A stretch of DNA of 64,000 bases from Tetrahymena elliotti 4EA (taxonomy: Eukaryota > Ciliophora > Oligohymenophorea > Hymenostomatida > Tetrahymenidae): assembly GCA_000231825.2 (NCBI GenBank), contig JH720321.1, forward strand, positions 438,761 through 502,760, in the 5' to 3' direction. Positions 1-13,371 of the stretch are shown here, piece by piece. Below the pieces are notes generated by a model. That model searched no databases and had not been told where the DNA came from. It saw nothing but the letters and a program-made list of their open reading frames with translations. The position numbers and the translations under genes were made by a program. Every line of letters begins with the position of its first letter. Positions within the stretch are counted from its first letter, which is position 1.

Positions 1-2
1 AA

Positions 3-770
3 AATGCTGATTCCAACAACAATTCTTAATCTAATACAGTTTAAGAAAATTTGATTAAAGGAGGCAGAAGCTCTATTATTTGTAAAGATTTGCTATACGC
101 AGAAGATGAACAAAATTAAAAAAAATAAGAGTATGTACAGTAAAATTCTATTTCTCAATCTGAATTAGCAAAAGAACAAAAAGGCAACTCTGAAGAATTG
201 ACCTAAGATTTTAAAAAATCTACTTAAAGCTAACTTGATAAGCAGTCTAATCAAAGCACAGTTTATTAATCAACTTTAATGAATGGAATGAATATCAGTA
301 CTTCAAGAATTATGCTCTAATCAACATTAAATTAAATGAATTAGAGTGCATATAGCTTATTAGGGCCATCATTTTATGAATTAGAGGATGATAATGCTAA
401 CTCTACTGAGGTTTTATTGCATTTAAGAGTTTTATGGTCCAATATAGAAACAGAAAAGGAAGACTACATCTTTTAATATAACAATATAAATGAAATGGAC
501 TAAATTGTGATTAAGCTAGGCTCTGAAAAAGATAATTAAATCAGAGTTTAAGATGATAATCACTCAATAAAAAATTCATCCCACTGTATTATAACCTATC
601 AAGATTCATGCTGGACTTTGTAGGCCACCCACAACGACCAAAATTTCTACACAGGACTAGCCGTAAAAAAAATTGAAGAGATTGAAAGCGGGTTCATATC
701 AAAATAAATCCTTTTAGAGAAAGGATTTAAAATATTAGTTAAAGGTTACATATTTTAATGTGACATTTGA
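3..770 (+). CDS. 3' part of a gene with a C-terminal FHA-like domain
   Basis: The open frame runs from the window edge to TGA at 768-770 and gives the last 255 residues of a longer protein. The first 110 or so residues are low in complexity and rich in S, N, Q and K. The C-terminal 100 residues look like a forkhead-associated (FHA) phosphothreonine-binding fold: a hydrophobic strand ending IVIKLGSEKDNQIRV, then NSSHCIITYQDSCWTLQA, which parallels the FHA series of glycine, serine-histidine and strand elements, and a closing GFKILVKGYIFQC. In ciliates such domains often sit at the end of kinases or scaffold proteins, but no catalytic part lies in the window. The FHA call is from pattern only and moderately sure. 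That the frame is coding is well supported by glutamine-type TAA/TAG use with no TGA. Confidence 0.65.
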
Positions 771-903
771 TCAAAAAGCTTAATCAAAAGAATAAAAAAA
801 CTTAATCTTTTTATTTTCAATATCAATTTAATTTGAACTAAATCTTGAAGATTTAACATAATAAATATTGTAATTTGTATTATAATTGTCTAAAAAACAT
901 AAT

Positions 904-931
904 TATCATTATTATCATCATCATCATCATC
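904..931. repeat. ATC trinucleotide microsatellite
   Basis: Imperfect ATT/ATC units lead into six perfect ATC units at 914-931. It lies in the 518-base gap between the FHA-like gene and the secreted Cys-rich gene. The rest of that gap (771-1288) is plain AT-rich sequence in which I see no gene. Confidence 0.8.
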
Positions 932-1288
932 GAATCAGTCTTAAAATATAATTTTTTTATATTTGTTTTATTTTCTATTTTGGAAAATGAACAAATTCAT
1001 CCAAGAATCTCTATCCATCGATTCATAAAAAATTAAAATAAATTGGACTTAACTTCAATTATATTGTGAGGTTATTACCTAATTATTTTTTTTTGGAGCC
1101 TAAGTACAAGCCTGATTATAACCTATTTAATCATAATATTAGCATTAAAAATAAAGTTGTATTTTCTTAACATTTGTATTCATATAATTGATTAACGCAT
1201 AAATTAATAATATCAAAGATTAAAAAAATTGTAATTATCAAAGTTAACTTAAAAGCAGAATAGTAAAAGTATTCGTTAAAATCTAAAA

Positions 1289-1735
1289 ATGGCAAGGAAA
1301 TAATATATTCACTCATTGATTTTGATAACTCTTTTGGTTTTTGGAACTTTATTATGTGTATAAGCTCATTAAAAATAGAATGATCAAGAAAAAAAATAAA
1401 CTTAAGAAGAATCTGAAGATGTAGAATAATAGGAAGTTGAATAACCTTTACCTAAGTTAAAAACAATAGATTAATGTAAGGCTGATTGCACATTAGATTG
1501 GTAAGACTGTGTTATGAAGTGTGGAAATAATGGCCCATAAAAATGTTATATAACCTGTTAAAGTCAAGTTAAAAAATGCTTAGATGAATGTCCTAATGTT
1601 ATTTGCAATGATCACTGTTCAATTGAACTTGAAAAATGCCAAAGAGAAAAAAGAAATCCAGGTGTATGTGAATCTGAATATAATAATTGTTAGGAAGAGT
1701 GTGATAACGCTTATATTGGTAGAACTGATTTGTGA
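1289..1735 (+). CDS. Small secreted protein with 14 regularly spaced cysteines
   Basis: Single-exon frame of 148 residues from ATG to TGA. Residues 1-26 form a signal peptide: basic MARK, a long hydrophobic run (SLILITLLVFGTLLCV), then a small-residue cleavage region before QAH. Residues 27-60 are acidic and Gln-rich. The remainder holds 14 cysteines in a regular pattern: CX3C pairs (CKADC, CVMKC, CYITC, CLDEC, CNDHC, CQEEC) separated mostly by six or seven residues. Such spacing suits helices stapled by disulfides rather than an EGF or knottin fold. The protein is probably secreted or sits in a dense-core granule or at the cell surface. I do not recognise the family and assign no function. 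The start is the only upstream ATG giving the signal peptide and is preceded by AAAA, typical of ciliate starts. Confidence 0.8.
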
Positions 1736-2744
1736 AGCTCGTTTAAATTAAATATATGAGGATTTATAAAATAAAGCTTAGATTTTCTATTTCAAATATT
1801 TCTAATATTTATATCTGTAATTTCAAAAGAATTAATCAAATATCTTAGCTTATTTAAGAAAAGCAAAACAAGAATAAAAGTAATTTATGATAATAACAAT
1901 GTTTAAATAATTGGCATAAAATGAATTTACAATACATACTTTAGATGACTATATGAATTTTAAATTAAGAAAAAGTATTTTTATTCACAGACACAAACAA
2001 AATATTTCAAATTTATTATTTATTTTTAAATGAATATTTACTGTTGATCTAATCTCTACTAATTTGTAGTATGTTTAATTTAATTAAGAAATTAGAATAT
2101 TTAATAATTATAATGTTTATTAAGATTGCTATAAATTATTGGACTCATTTTCGGATAGCACAAACATTAACAACTTTCTTTTTTTAAGTTTGTTTTAAAT
2201 AAAAATTAATAAAATTTAAATAATATCCTATTTTTTTAAAATTTTTATTTAATTTTCAGATTTATTTCTAATTAATTATTCAAACAAATAAAGAAAGAGT
2301 TTCTAAAAGTAATGAGAAAAAATGTAAATAAGCAAACAAGTAAAGAATGAAACTACTAATAAATAACTAACTAGTTAGAATCAATTATGAGTATTAAAGT
2401 ATCACAATAAAATTTTCTTTTAAAATTATTATTTTCAAGTATTTAGTAAGACTATCATCATATTTAATTATGCTTAATACTTTCCATCTCAATAGCTACC
2501 ATACCTTATTATGGAGACTTCATTTTACTTTACTAGTCTATTGAATATTAATTATTTTATTAATCAATATGCACAGTTTTCTTAAACGTGAGATGTCTTT
2601 CTCTCATCTTTTCTATTTTCTTTTGTTTTTCTATTTTCTTTTTGATTTCTCTTTATTCCTTTTATTTCTATCTGAACATGTATTTAAGCTTTGATTCTCT
2701 CTTTAAATGGATAAATTCATCTCTTTTTGCAAAGTTTTCATCCA
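1736..2744. other. AT-rich stretch without a recognised gene
   Basis: This lies between the end of the Cys-rich gene and the end of the large minus-strand gene. Frames here are short and pyrimidine-rich, with frequent TGA. No RNA gene or repeat of note is visible. Confidence 0.55.
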
Positions 2745-5700
2745 TCAAATTAGAGTTTTATTCCAAATACGAGAACATACGATTGATTTCCTGAAAGAAT
2801 TAAAATACATTAATATAAAATTCAGTAAATGAAAATATACCTTTTAGTGATCATAGTCTAAGGGGAGGAATTTTTCTTTAAAAATTACTTACAATCTTAG
2901 AAGTAATTTAATATTTGTTTTTTCAGCTAAACTTTTAATTAAATTATACAAATCTACATTATTGTAAAATCCTTGGAACACATTTAAGATGGTTTCTTTT
3001 AAATAGTAGTAGAGAGCATTTCCAACATAGAAGGAGTAGCTTATAAATAAAATTAACAAGAATAAAAGCTGTACCCCATAACTCCCAGCTATTTAATAAA
3101 ATAAATTTTGGTTAATTAAATGAATATCAAAATAAATTTTACTTGAAGCAATATAAAGCAATGATATCAAGATGATAGATTAGCATAAAAGACTTTTTGT
3201 TTCTAGGTTGTTAAAAATAATATCTTAGTAAGGCTGCTTAGAATTATGATAAGTTAAAGACAAGACTAAAACACCAAATGCCAACAGTACTTAAGTCTAA
3301 GAAGAGAAATCAACATAAATACCAATTACAATTAAAATTAATTTTCTATAGAAATTGATAAATTCATTTGAAATTGATTTTTTTGTATAACCTCTTAAAA
3401 GGAAACCATATGCCTCAATATATTCTTTTTCAAATAATCTTTCTTTCTTTTCATGGAAGAAATGGAATAGTTGCATAGGACAAACTATACCCCAAATAAT
3501 TAAACTAGGCCCAGCAACAAATATGATAAAATACCTAATTAATATTTACACAAATTTAATTTGATAATAGAAAATAATAAAAGATACCAATGTGTAGATT
3601 CCCAACAAACAATATCATAATCAGCTTTCAAATAATATATTGGATTATTATCATCAGATAAATTGACACATTTATATGCTTACAGAGTTAGATTTAGAAT
3701 TTATGGTAATAATGTGAAGAGCATAATAATAATTGATACTGTTAGTTTATTTGTAATTTCTCTTTTATAAAACTAATCTACAAAAGCTTCTCTTCCATAC
3801 TCAGCGTAGTATGCTAAACACCAGTAAAGAACTGCTAAAAATGCAAATATAATAGGAATCAAACTTACAATAATAGTTTAAGCAAAGTAACTTCTAATGC
3901 CATTATTAACAAATAGACCTTTAGAATTAGTAAAAACAATAATTTTTAAACAATCAGTCAATTTAACATAAAATTAAAAGTGGGTGGAATGTTTTTTATC
4001 AACTTATTTTCATTTTTTTATTCTTAATTCAAATAAAATCTTTTGAATTAATGAAAACAATCAAAACACAAATTTCTCTATTATTTTTTTTAATTTGGAA
4101 TCTTACTTCTCTAAATGGTTTTGAAGGAAAAAACTTTTATTATCTGTTTTATTTTTTGTTTTTACAAATCAATTAATATTTATGTAAAATTAATCTAAGT
4201 AAAATTAAAAATTAACATGAAGCTTAGAATTTGGTTATTTTTGGTTAAAGAATTAATTAATTACCATAAGTGTAGATGCACTCAAAATTAAAAACTTGCA
4301 AAGGAGCTGCTAATATTTAATTTGTTTAACTCAATCCAGAAGAAACTAAATTAGGAAGCTTGATGCCAAATGAGGTAAAAATAAAAACAGATTAAACAAA
4401 ATTCATAAGCATCTTCATGAGGATAGCATTTTTTTACAATGGCTATTGGTTCTACAGTAATGTACTTCTTACGGCCATAACAATTTATGCAAAGGCTATA
4501 ACAATCGTAAAGCCTACTCTTACCCAATAAGTTATGTTATTATTGCAAGGAACACAGTATTAATTTTAATACATAGCCCATCCACTTATGCAAGAATCAC
4601 ACAAATTACCCATATGACCTTCTTTACAGTATCCAATAAAATCTTCATTTTTTTATGAAGAGAATGTACGATCCTTATAACCAAGACAAGCTCCTTCTTT
4701 TGGACATTAATAAAATGTACTCTTGTATGAGTCCAAACGCCAATACTCTGATTTAGGTGCAATAAAATATCCTCCAATACATATTGATTTTGGATTATCA
4801 CAATTACTGCAAGTACCTCCAATTTTAATATCTTTAGTATCTAATAAACTGAATTTGTAAGCTGGGCATAAATAGCATGTATAATCTGACATCATAATTT
4901 CTCCTCTTACACACTCTCTCAATTAAACCTGAATAGTTGCATCTGAAGTTTGTGTAATTTAAGTTTTTCCTTGCTTTACAGCTAATGATCTCTACAAAAA
5001 TCTATCTTCATTAGGTGATTAACCATTCAGAGTTTATTGAGGAGTGTAATTAGTTAAAGAATTTTATTCAGATTCATTTTCAAATCCATCATCCTCATCA
5101 TCATCCTAAACTTAAAATATTGTTTAACCTGAATGTAAGTTTCTTCTTCTCATAGTTTATCTGTCTAATCTATAAGGAATTCCATTAGTCACTGCAGATA
5201 ACTCAATAATACTTCCTGGAACAGTAGCTAAAATAAGCTTTTACAAGTTGAAAAACCCTTATTCTGCAAAGCACTCATTATTTTATACAAAGATACTATT
5301 CCAACCAGTATCATCAGAAGTAAGCTTAGCTACAGGAATGATAGTAATCTTAGAATAATCATCACTCTTGATTCTTAGATTTAAATGGTCAACTAAAGCA
5401 AATGCCATAAATTACAGAACAGTTGTATTATAAAAATAGTTTGCATTATCTGAATTTTATCCACTTGCTATATTATCAACTGAGAAACGAGTGACAATTT
5501 CAGTACCTTTATCTACTTCCTTATTGTAACAAACAGAATCTGGATATTAATCATTTAAAGTTGTAACCTTAATTATACAAACGGCATAACTGGCTATATC
5601 TGGTCCATACAATGCCTTATTATTAGAAAAAGTGAAGATACTACTTGTATTAAATATTCTATCATTCCATTAAAATCCACCTCCTTACACAGTTGCAGTA

Positions 5701-8700
5701 TTATTCACAAAAGTACCATTTTTAAATAATATTGTGCATGTAGGATTTATTCTAGAGCAATCATACACTAGACCTCCACCTCTGCCACTAGTCCTACTCA
5801 AATAAGCATTACCTTAAGGCTAATAAGCATAATTAGTATCAAAAATAACATTTTCAATCAGCCCATTAATATTTCCACTTAAATAAGCACCTGCTCCCTT
5901 TTAATTAAATTGAATAAATTATAAAATAAAGAATTAAAAATAATTTTAGTTTATTTACTTAATATGCTTAATTTTTGAAGAAAAGAGTATTCTTAATTGT
6001 CACTTAAGTTGGATAAGTTTTATATGTATTTTCTATATAAAATCCAGATCCTTTCTATGCTTTTAAAAATTTAAAGTATGTAAAACCATCTATTTTAATT
6101 TAATTGCAGAGTTCACATTAAACTCCTCTAGTTTCTGAAATAATTTCATCAAATACAAAAGGTGTTTCATTATTATGGAAAGTTGAGTTATAAATACTTA
6201 ACAAATTAACATTTAAGCCATATACAGAAGTTCCAGATATATTACCAAAGACTGATTCTAAGATATTGATTTGTTATGTTCCATCTGAATAGATATCACT
6301 ACCACTAAGTTAACTGGTTGATTTATCAAATTGACATTAATTAACATTTACTTAACTACTTATAAAAGAGTAAACGCTTCCACCTAAATTTAAAGAGGAA
6401 TTTTCATCAAATTCACAACTTGTTAAAGTTAAAATTGTTTCAAATCCACTATAAATGGCTCCACCTAAAAATCCAGATCCTTTAGAAAATTTAGTTTTGC
6501 TAATCTATTTAACAAATTCAAAAAAATATAAATAATTTTATTTAAAAAGCTTTTATTATACTTTTGCAGTTCCTTCTGAAAGGTTGATATAACCTCCATT
6601 TATGTAGTAAAGATCTGAAGTATTAATAATGCCTTGAGAAAAAGTGCATTAAATAATTTCCAATTAAGATCTATCACTTTTAATTCCATATGTCTATGAT
6701 GTAGATTAGTTTTCTAAGAATGTTGATTCTTTAATAGTTGCTGTACTTTCTATCATAGAAATAGCTGCAGAGCCTATTTAATATCAATCAAATAATAAAT
6801 ATTTGAATAAATTTATTTATTAAAATAAATAAATTAATTGACAGTTTATATCTCAGCATATATTAATCTAAGAATCAAATTTATCTTGATATCAGGATTA
6901 AATTTGTTGCTTTGATTTAATGAGTGTTATTCAAAGAAAAAATGAATTTGTAAGATTAGATTTAATAGAATATTTGATATTACCTTAGCAAAAGTTTTGT
7001 TAAACTTTAATATTTTCTGCTGTAAATGTTGATATGAATAAACTAATACCACTTCCTAAAATTTGAGCTTTATTTTTGATAATGTTAGTATCATAAAGAT
7101 TTATTGTAGAGGTTTAACCATATATTGCTCCTCCATTTTCTGACTAATTATCATTAAATTCTGATTATTGAGGTGTTTATTTTGGGTCACTTTAATCAGA
7201 ATACTAGCTTTAATCGAAAGCAGCTACTGCACCACCAGCTAAATCAGCTTTATTACTTTAGAAGATCATATTTTAAGTATTCAAGTTACTATTTTTTTAA
7301 ATATAAAAGCATCCAGCAGTAGTTGCTTGATTTGTAGTGCAATCACCTCTTTCTACTGTAATAGTACTAAAACTACTTAAAAAGATTGCTCCTCCATGAG
7401 TAGCCTAAATTATTTTGAAAATATTTTTAAGTAAAATCAAAAAATAAATTTTTTTATTTTTACTTTATTGTTTTAGAATGAACAATCTGTAACAATTAAA
7501 TTTGAAGAATTGGCAAGAATTTAAGAAGAGAAATACTATCCCGTAGGCTTAAGACCTAAGTAGGGATTAATTAGAGTCTCATTATAGCTGTTGCTAAGGA
7601 ATTAAGTAGTTTGAATATTTATATTATCAGAATCCAAAATAGTGATTGCATTAACTTAGTTTGCTCTATTTTTTTCAAATTTTGAATTAGATACACTTAT
7701 ATACTTAGAATCCATGATATTTATAACTCCATTAGACATACCTTAATTATTTGTTGCTGTGATACCAGTTAAAACTGTAGGATTTTAAACTTATGTAACA
7801 GTAATAATATCTACTAAACTTTCAGAGCAATAGTTATCATCAAAATTAAGTATATTAGTGGAAAGTAAAGAAACTTTTTTTATATTTTTAATTTGTGGAT
7901 TTAAAATATAATTAGAATCAAATTTTACCTGATGATTGATGAGTAATAATTTTGCCTTTATTATTACTAAAAGTAGAGCTAACAATATTTATATTGTTGT
8001 AACTATTTGTTTTTCCTAGAATTCCTAGTTTGTCTGTTGTACAAATTTACCCTTACACACCATACTTAATATCAGAACTAGCTTTAGGATAATCATTATC
8101 ATTGTTATTGTATATATTTTTTTAAAAGGTTATTTTGTCTCCACCAATTAAGTGAATCATACCTTTTAATAATTTATATTATCAAATAATTAAAATGAAA
8201 AAGAAAACAAAAAAATTACATAGTCCATTCAAATTGATATTGTTAGTAATAGTATTTGAATCAATATTAACAATGTAATCTGCTGATATTTAGTTTTATG
8301 GATCTTAGGCATTTGGACCAGAACCTGAAACATCAAAGTCATAATAAAACTTAATCAATTAAATTTTATTTATTTCTGGGTAAGGTAAAATATAAGATTG
8401 AATCTTCAAATTTTTAGGAGCATATGAAGCAATATAGCTAGGATCAAAATAATAAATATTATTTTAGAACATATTTTATAGGATATCTACTTCGATGTTA
8501 AATGTTCCCATATATTAGGCATATGACAATTGATTAATACTTAGAATTGAAGTAGTGTGTTTATTTTAGGAAAGCTTAGAAGCTATATTTTATCTAAGTA
8601 TATCAAAAGGAATACCTGTGTGATTATTAAATGTATTACCCTTTATTTCAAATCCATGAAAGCTTACTGATCTAAAAATATTTAGACTACTACCCATATA

Positions 8701-11700
8701 ACTATCTCCAGTATTAATTCCTTTTTTTAAAATAGTTGTTTAGATGTGTAAATAAATAAATAAATGAATATTTTTACCCCAATTAGAGTAGAAATAATTT
8801 CCAGTAATCGAAATATTATCACACAAATCTAAAAATACTGAAGAACTTTCTTTAAGAAATTTTGTGCCATCATCAATAATAAACCCTTAATTTAATGTAT
8901 CATATAGAATAGATCCAGCTAATGTATTCAACAGTAGATTATAGTTTGATTTGCTTATTAAAAAATACAGATCAGAATGTAGAACACCGTTTGATAAAAA
9001 TTAATTATTGGATATTTAAATGCTCAAAGAACCTAAGACATAAATGCAATTTGACCATTAAGCCATGTTATTTTAAAATGTATTTCCTTTAAATATAATT
9101 TGATGAGGAAGTTGGTCTTTCATACTAGGAACTGTGATGTAATTATAATCACTCGCTAATGGTAATTTAACACCTTGCTAGGCAAAATCTCTAAATTTGA
9201 AACCACCTACTTAATCAAGTTAGAGATCTTAAACTTTATTTATACCTACTTAAATCTAAGTAGCATCACCAAACAGACAATGTATGTTAACTGTTCCAAA
9301 ATTGCTTCTGCAACCTAAATTCTAACTAAATTTATTAGTGTCAAAAAGAATAGGGCCACAAAAATTTTCTTAGTAATCGTAGCCATATCTAACAATACGA
9401 ATGGCTGATCCATAAAAAATTCCAAAATTACTGATAAAATTATTCTAGAAAAGATAAATTTCTTTTTTTGCCCTTAAGATTTATGAAGAAGAGGGTTTAT
9501 ATCCAGTAAAAGTTTTATCTCTAATTGAAATAGCAGGAGCACCCCAACCTAATTAGAATTTTAAGATGACATTATTTATTTTCTTTAAAAATTATAATTT
9601 TTACTTGTATTATTTTAAAATGTTGAGGTTTACACATCTAGTTTTCCTAAGAAATCAACTAAAATAATATGAGAATTCATCATTTGTGAATACTCAAATA
9701 ATGAATAACTGTAACCTGGGAACCATAATTTCTTTTATGAGTCTTATTCAACAAAGTCTTGCTATTTTTAATATTTATTTTATTTAAATATTCTGAAAAT
9801 ATATTATTTCTAGAAAAATCATTATTTTATTCAATATGAGTTCAATTACCATGGTATTTAACTTAGGGCAGAAAAGGTAATTTGTGGACATGGTTGGTAA
9901 AGCATTTTAGAAATTACTTCCTGAGATAATTAACTAGCCTTAATATCCGGCTAAAAGTATTGAGTATGGATATAAAGAGCGGCTAGATGATTACACAAGA
10001 CTCTATTAGTCAACATCATTTCCAATATACCACATTAAATCATTAAAATCTGTGAAAGTACTATCTTATATTGAAATAGAAGAACATGGAGTAGATTAAG
10101 TACAATCTTATTATATCGCAGGTCTTGATGGGTTCAAAGATGAGTATTCTAAATTATAGTCGTATACGTTACTTAAAAACCCATCTGATAGATAACTCTT
10201 TGAAAAAGTAGTTCCTACGATTTATATTTTAGCTGAGAAGTAAATATTGATAATACTACGAACTGTATTATACCCATAATTTGTCACTTAGCCATTAACT
10301 GTAGTATAAATACCAGGTAGGATATGAATATTTCTTATTTCAACGTTCTAATTTTATGTTTAAAAATTAAAAAATGTCTCTTTTTATTTTTAAGGGTGTT
10401 AATTATTATCATTATTGAATGTGCAAGTAAAAAATTAAACGTCAAAATTTAATTGAAATTTATTAAATATTTGAATTTACTGTAAATACAGCTTGAGGTT
10501 ATTGTGGATTATTGTTTGCATCAGCAATATTATATTCAGCATTAAAGAGTCCAAATTATCTGTTTTAGAATTTGTTATTTTCTAAACTGAAATCAGTTGA
10601 GCTTTATACTGTTGGTACATACTATGAACCAAATACAGAAGAAGGATAATTTGGTGTATTGACAAATGAAATCAAAGGGGTGCAAGTACTTAATCCAAAA
10701 GCAAATAAACCTAGCCCTATTAAACAAATATGAAAGATTTTTAGTTTATTAAATATACATGTTTCAATATTATACTGTCTGATTATTATTTAGTCAGAAA
10801 TGCTTAGTCATTTTCAGTTATAATACCTCCGTTGTTAATACAACATTCTAAGCCTCTTTGATAGGAACAATCAGAAAGTAAAAACTCTTAAATTGCATCT
10901 TTTCCATCAATAATAATATTGTTTAAATTAACTGAACCAAAGGTAGAGATATGGAAAGCAAATTTCTTAAAATAAAGAAGTATTTTATCATTTAATGAAT
11001 AGCAGTAAGACTAGTCTGAGCATACTAAAGGACTAATATTTAAATTAAATTTAATTATTCCTTTTTTTAATAAGATAAATTTTATTATGTCTTTAAATTA
11101 TTTACCTAAAACTTAAGTTGGCATTTTTTCTTGCAAAAAAATGGAGTGGGATAGTTTCGTCTACATAAAATGATGTACCTATGCATTTTCTATCAGATTA
11201 ATACTCATTCATTATGACTTCATGTAAAAAGGGATCGAATTTATTTTGTTAGATAAATTTGAACTATATATTGATATCGAAACTATTTTAAGCAGCTTAT
11301 TCTTCAATCAAAAGTGCTTCAAATAAACTATCATAAGGTTTATTAATTGAACCATCCATTTACCCTTAGCAAACTTGAAAATTCTAGCATGTACATACCT
11401 TAAGTTAAGGATGTTTTATACAATTTGGGTCTGTATTTGGCTGAAGATTTGATCTGCAAGCATTTACTTTATTAGTAATATAAACTGTTTTTTCAATTTT
11501 ACTCCCATTTAACTATGTTTCTAAAATATAAAAAATCAAATTATTCAATCCATGTTTAAAAATTTCATTTACTGCAACTGTTCTAGATATTCGTGGAAAA
11601 CTATGTTGGCAATGGAGGGGGATATAATTTATTTTTACAAATCTAGCAAGTATCTATTCCTTGTTAATTGTTTGTGCTATAAAAGCATCCTATGATTTGT

Positions 11701-11834
11701 TAAATAAATTAACTTATAATAATGTAAAATATTTTGAGCTAAAAAACTTTTTTACCCTAAATCTATGAATTTTATTCAAAAGTTGAACAAATGAAAGTTA
11801 TAAGTAATAAGAACACTCTGCTTATGAAAGACAT
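2745..11834 (-). CDS. Very large surface protein: signal peptide, beta-helix ectodomain, Cys-rich region, C-terminal membrane bundle
   Basis: Multi-exon gene of about 9 kb. The start codon (11834-11832) opens MSFISRVFLLLITFICSTFE, a clear signal peptide, followed by a Cys-bearing segment (CQIC, then CTCQNFQVC). The long middle, roughly 10500-5100, repeats short strand-turn units with motifs such as GGAIYS, LNLGGSVYS and FxxN-type turns, as in pectin-lyase-like or polymorphic-membrane-protein beta-helices. At about 4930-4530 there is a Cys-rich juxtamembrane module (CYLCPAY, CSNCDNPKSIC, GYCKEGHMGNLCDSC, CVPC). From about 4400 to 2870 come several hydrophobic segments with intracellular motifs (SLIPIIFAFLAVLYWCLAYY; RKLILIVIGIYV). 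This domain order matches a large ciliate family annotated only as transmembrane proteins. The C-terminus is uncertain: if an intron is spliced near 2850-2885 the protein ends about 100 bases earlier. Individual exon borders were not all resolved. Function unknown; a surface adhesion or sensing role is inference. Confidence 0.75.
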
Positions 11835-13371
11835 TTGATCAAATATTTAAGTAGAAATTTTGGAAGATGTTTAAATACTCTTTTTAATTTCTTTTAAATG
11901 ATTAGCTTTTTTTGAAAGTTTTTTAATAATTGAACAAATTAACTAAATATCAAATCAATTCTTCAGAATTCAATTATCATTCATGTATTATTAATTGTTA
12001 TAAATTAAAGTCAGTCAATTAAAATTTCTTCTCTTTATTGCTTCTTATTTACTAAACACCAGTAATTAACTTAAATTATCAAAAAATAATTTACTTATTA
12101 CCTCTCAAACCAATAAAAACCTATTATTTGTTTACGTTTTCTACCATAGTTTTAAAAAAACCAAAATATCATCTTCATAATTTTTTTGAAGCCATACCAT
12201 TTTTAAATTAGAATACAAAAATATTTATTTTTCTAAGTAAATCTTTGATTTGCACCATATTACTCAGCAAACTTGAATATGAAAAATACTAAACTGAAAC
12301 AACCTAAGGAAGCATAACTAATATAATTTCTAAAAATCTTTTAAAACTGGATATTGTTAAAAAATGCTAAAAATCAAACAATTTTTAAAGTTTTTTGTTT
12401 ATTCCTCTTACTTATCTTTAAATAATAGAGAACTTAAATAATTTTAATTCTATAAAAAAGCTTAATATTAATTATTACCAAAAAATCTAATCTACTCTAA
12501 CTATCATAATTAATTAACAGATATCTTCACTCACTCTTTTTTAAAGGTAAATAGATTTCCTAAATTACAAAAATTAAAAACTGTCTTCTTTCTTTAATTC
12601 TAAAAAATTTTATTCTTTTTTTATGATAAATTATTATTAATTTCTTAAAAAAAAATTTTATTTTAATTTTATATTTATTATTATTCAAATTTCTTTGTAT
12701 TTAGGAATTCTATCTAAAAAAATATTTATTTATCTTATCCAAATTATTTTTAAATTTTTGAAATATTTTATTTAAAATTGATGCAATAAATTAACATTTT
12801 ATTTTATTTTTATAAGTTTTCAAAAGCTTTATTTATTTATTTCTTTTTTAAATGAAAATCTTTTAATTATTTTATTATTTTTAATTTTTATTTTTTTATT
12901 AAATGTAAGTTAAAAAATGAAATAGATTTAGTAGACAGAAATTTTTAAATTTTAAACGTATCACTTATAAGGTTTGATGCTTTTCAAAAAATAGAAAAAT
13001 TAGATAAAAATATTACTTTGAAGAAAGTCTTCTAAATTGTTAACGCAATTATCTTGATTTTCTGATTATAATAGCTATTCATTAAAAAAATTAAGTTTTG
13101 GATAAATGATTTCACTATTCAAGTTATGAACAAAATTTAATTTTCATTTAATCATTTTTTATTTTTTTCTTTTCTTGATCGGAATAATACAGCATGTAAT
13201 TAGATCTATGGATAGATAGATTCTTGCATTACTTTTTTCTTAATATTGATATGGAAAGTGATTAAAGTTATTAAAAATACAAGATATATTAATAAGCTTA
13301 CCTCTTTTCTTATCTTTAAAATTAAATTAAAAAATAGTAAACATTAAGAGTTTTTAAACAATTAGAAATAA
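11835..13371. other. Divergent intergenic region, AT-rich
   Basis: About 1.5 kb separates the start of the minus-strand beta-helix gene from the start of the plus-strand kinase, so it must carry both promoters. Long A and T runs occur throughout. A short GATA-type tetranucleotide run lies near 13207-13220. No gene or known regulatory motif was recognised. Confidence 0.6.

Noticed and set aside
2588..2794. Pyrimidine-rich plus-strand open frame
   Set aside because: Composition is almost wholly F, S, L and I, with no partner exon; it lies at the 3' flank of the minus-strand beta-helix gene and looks like chance opening in T-rich DNA.
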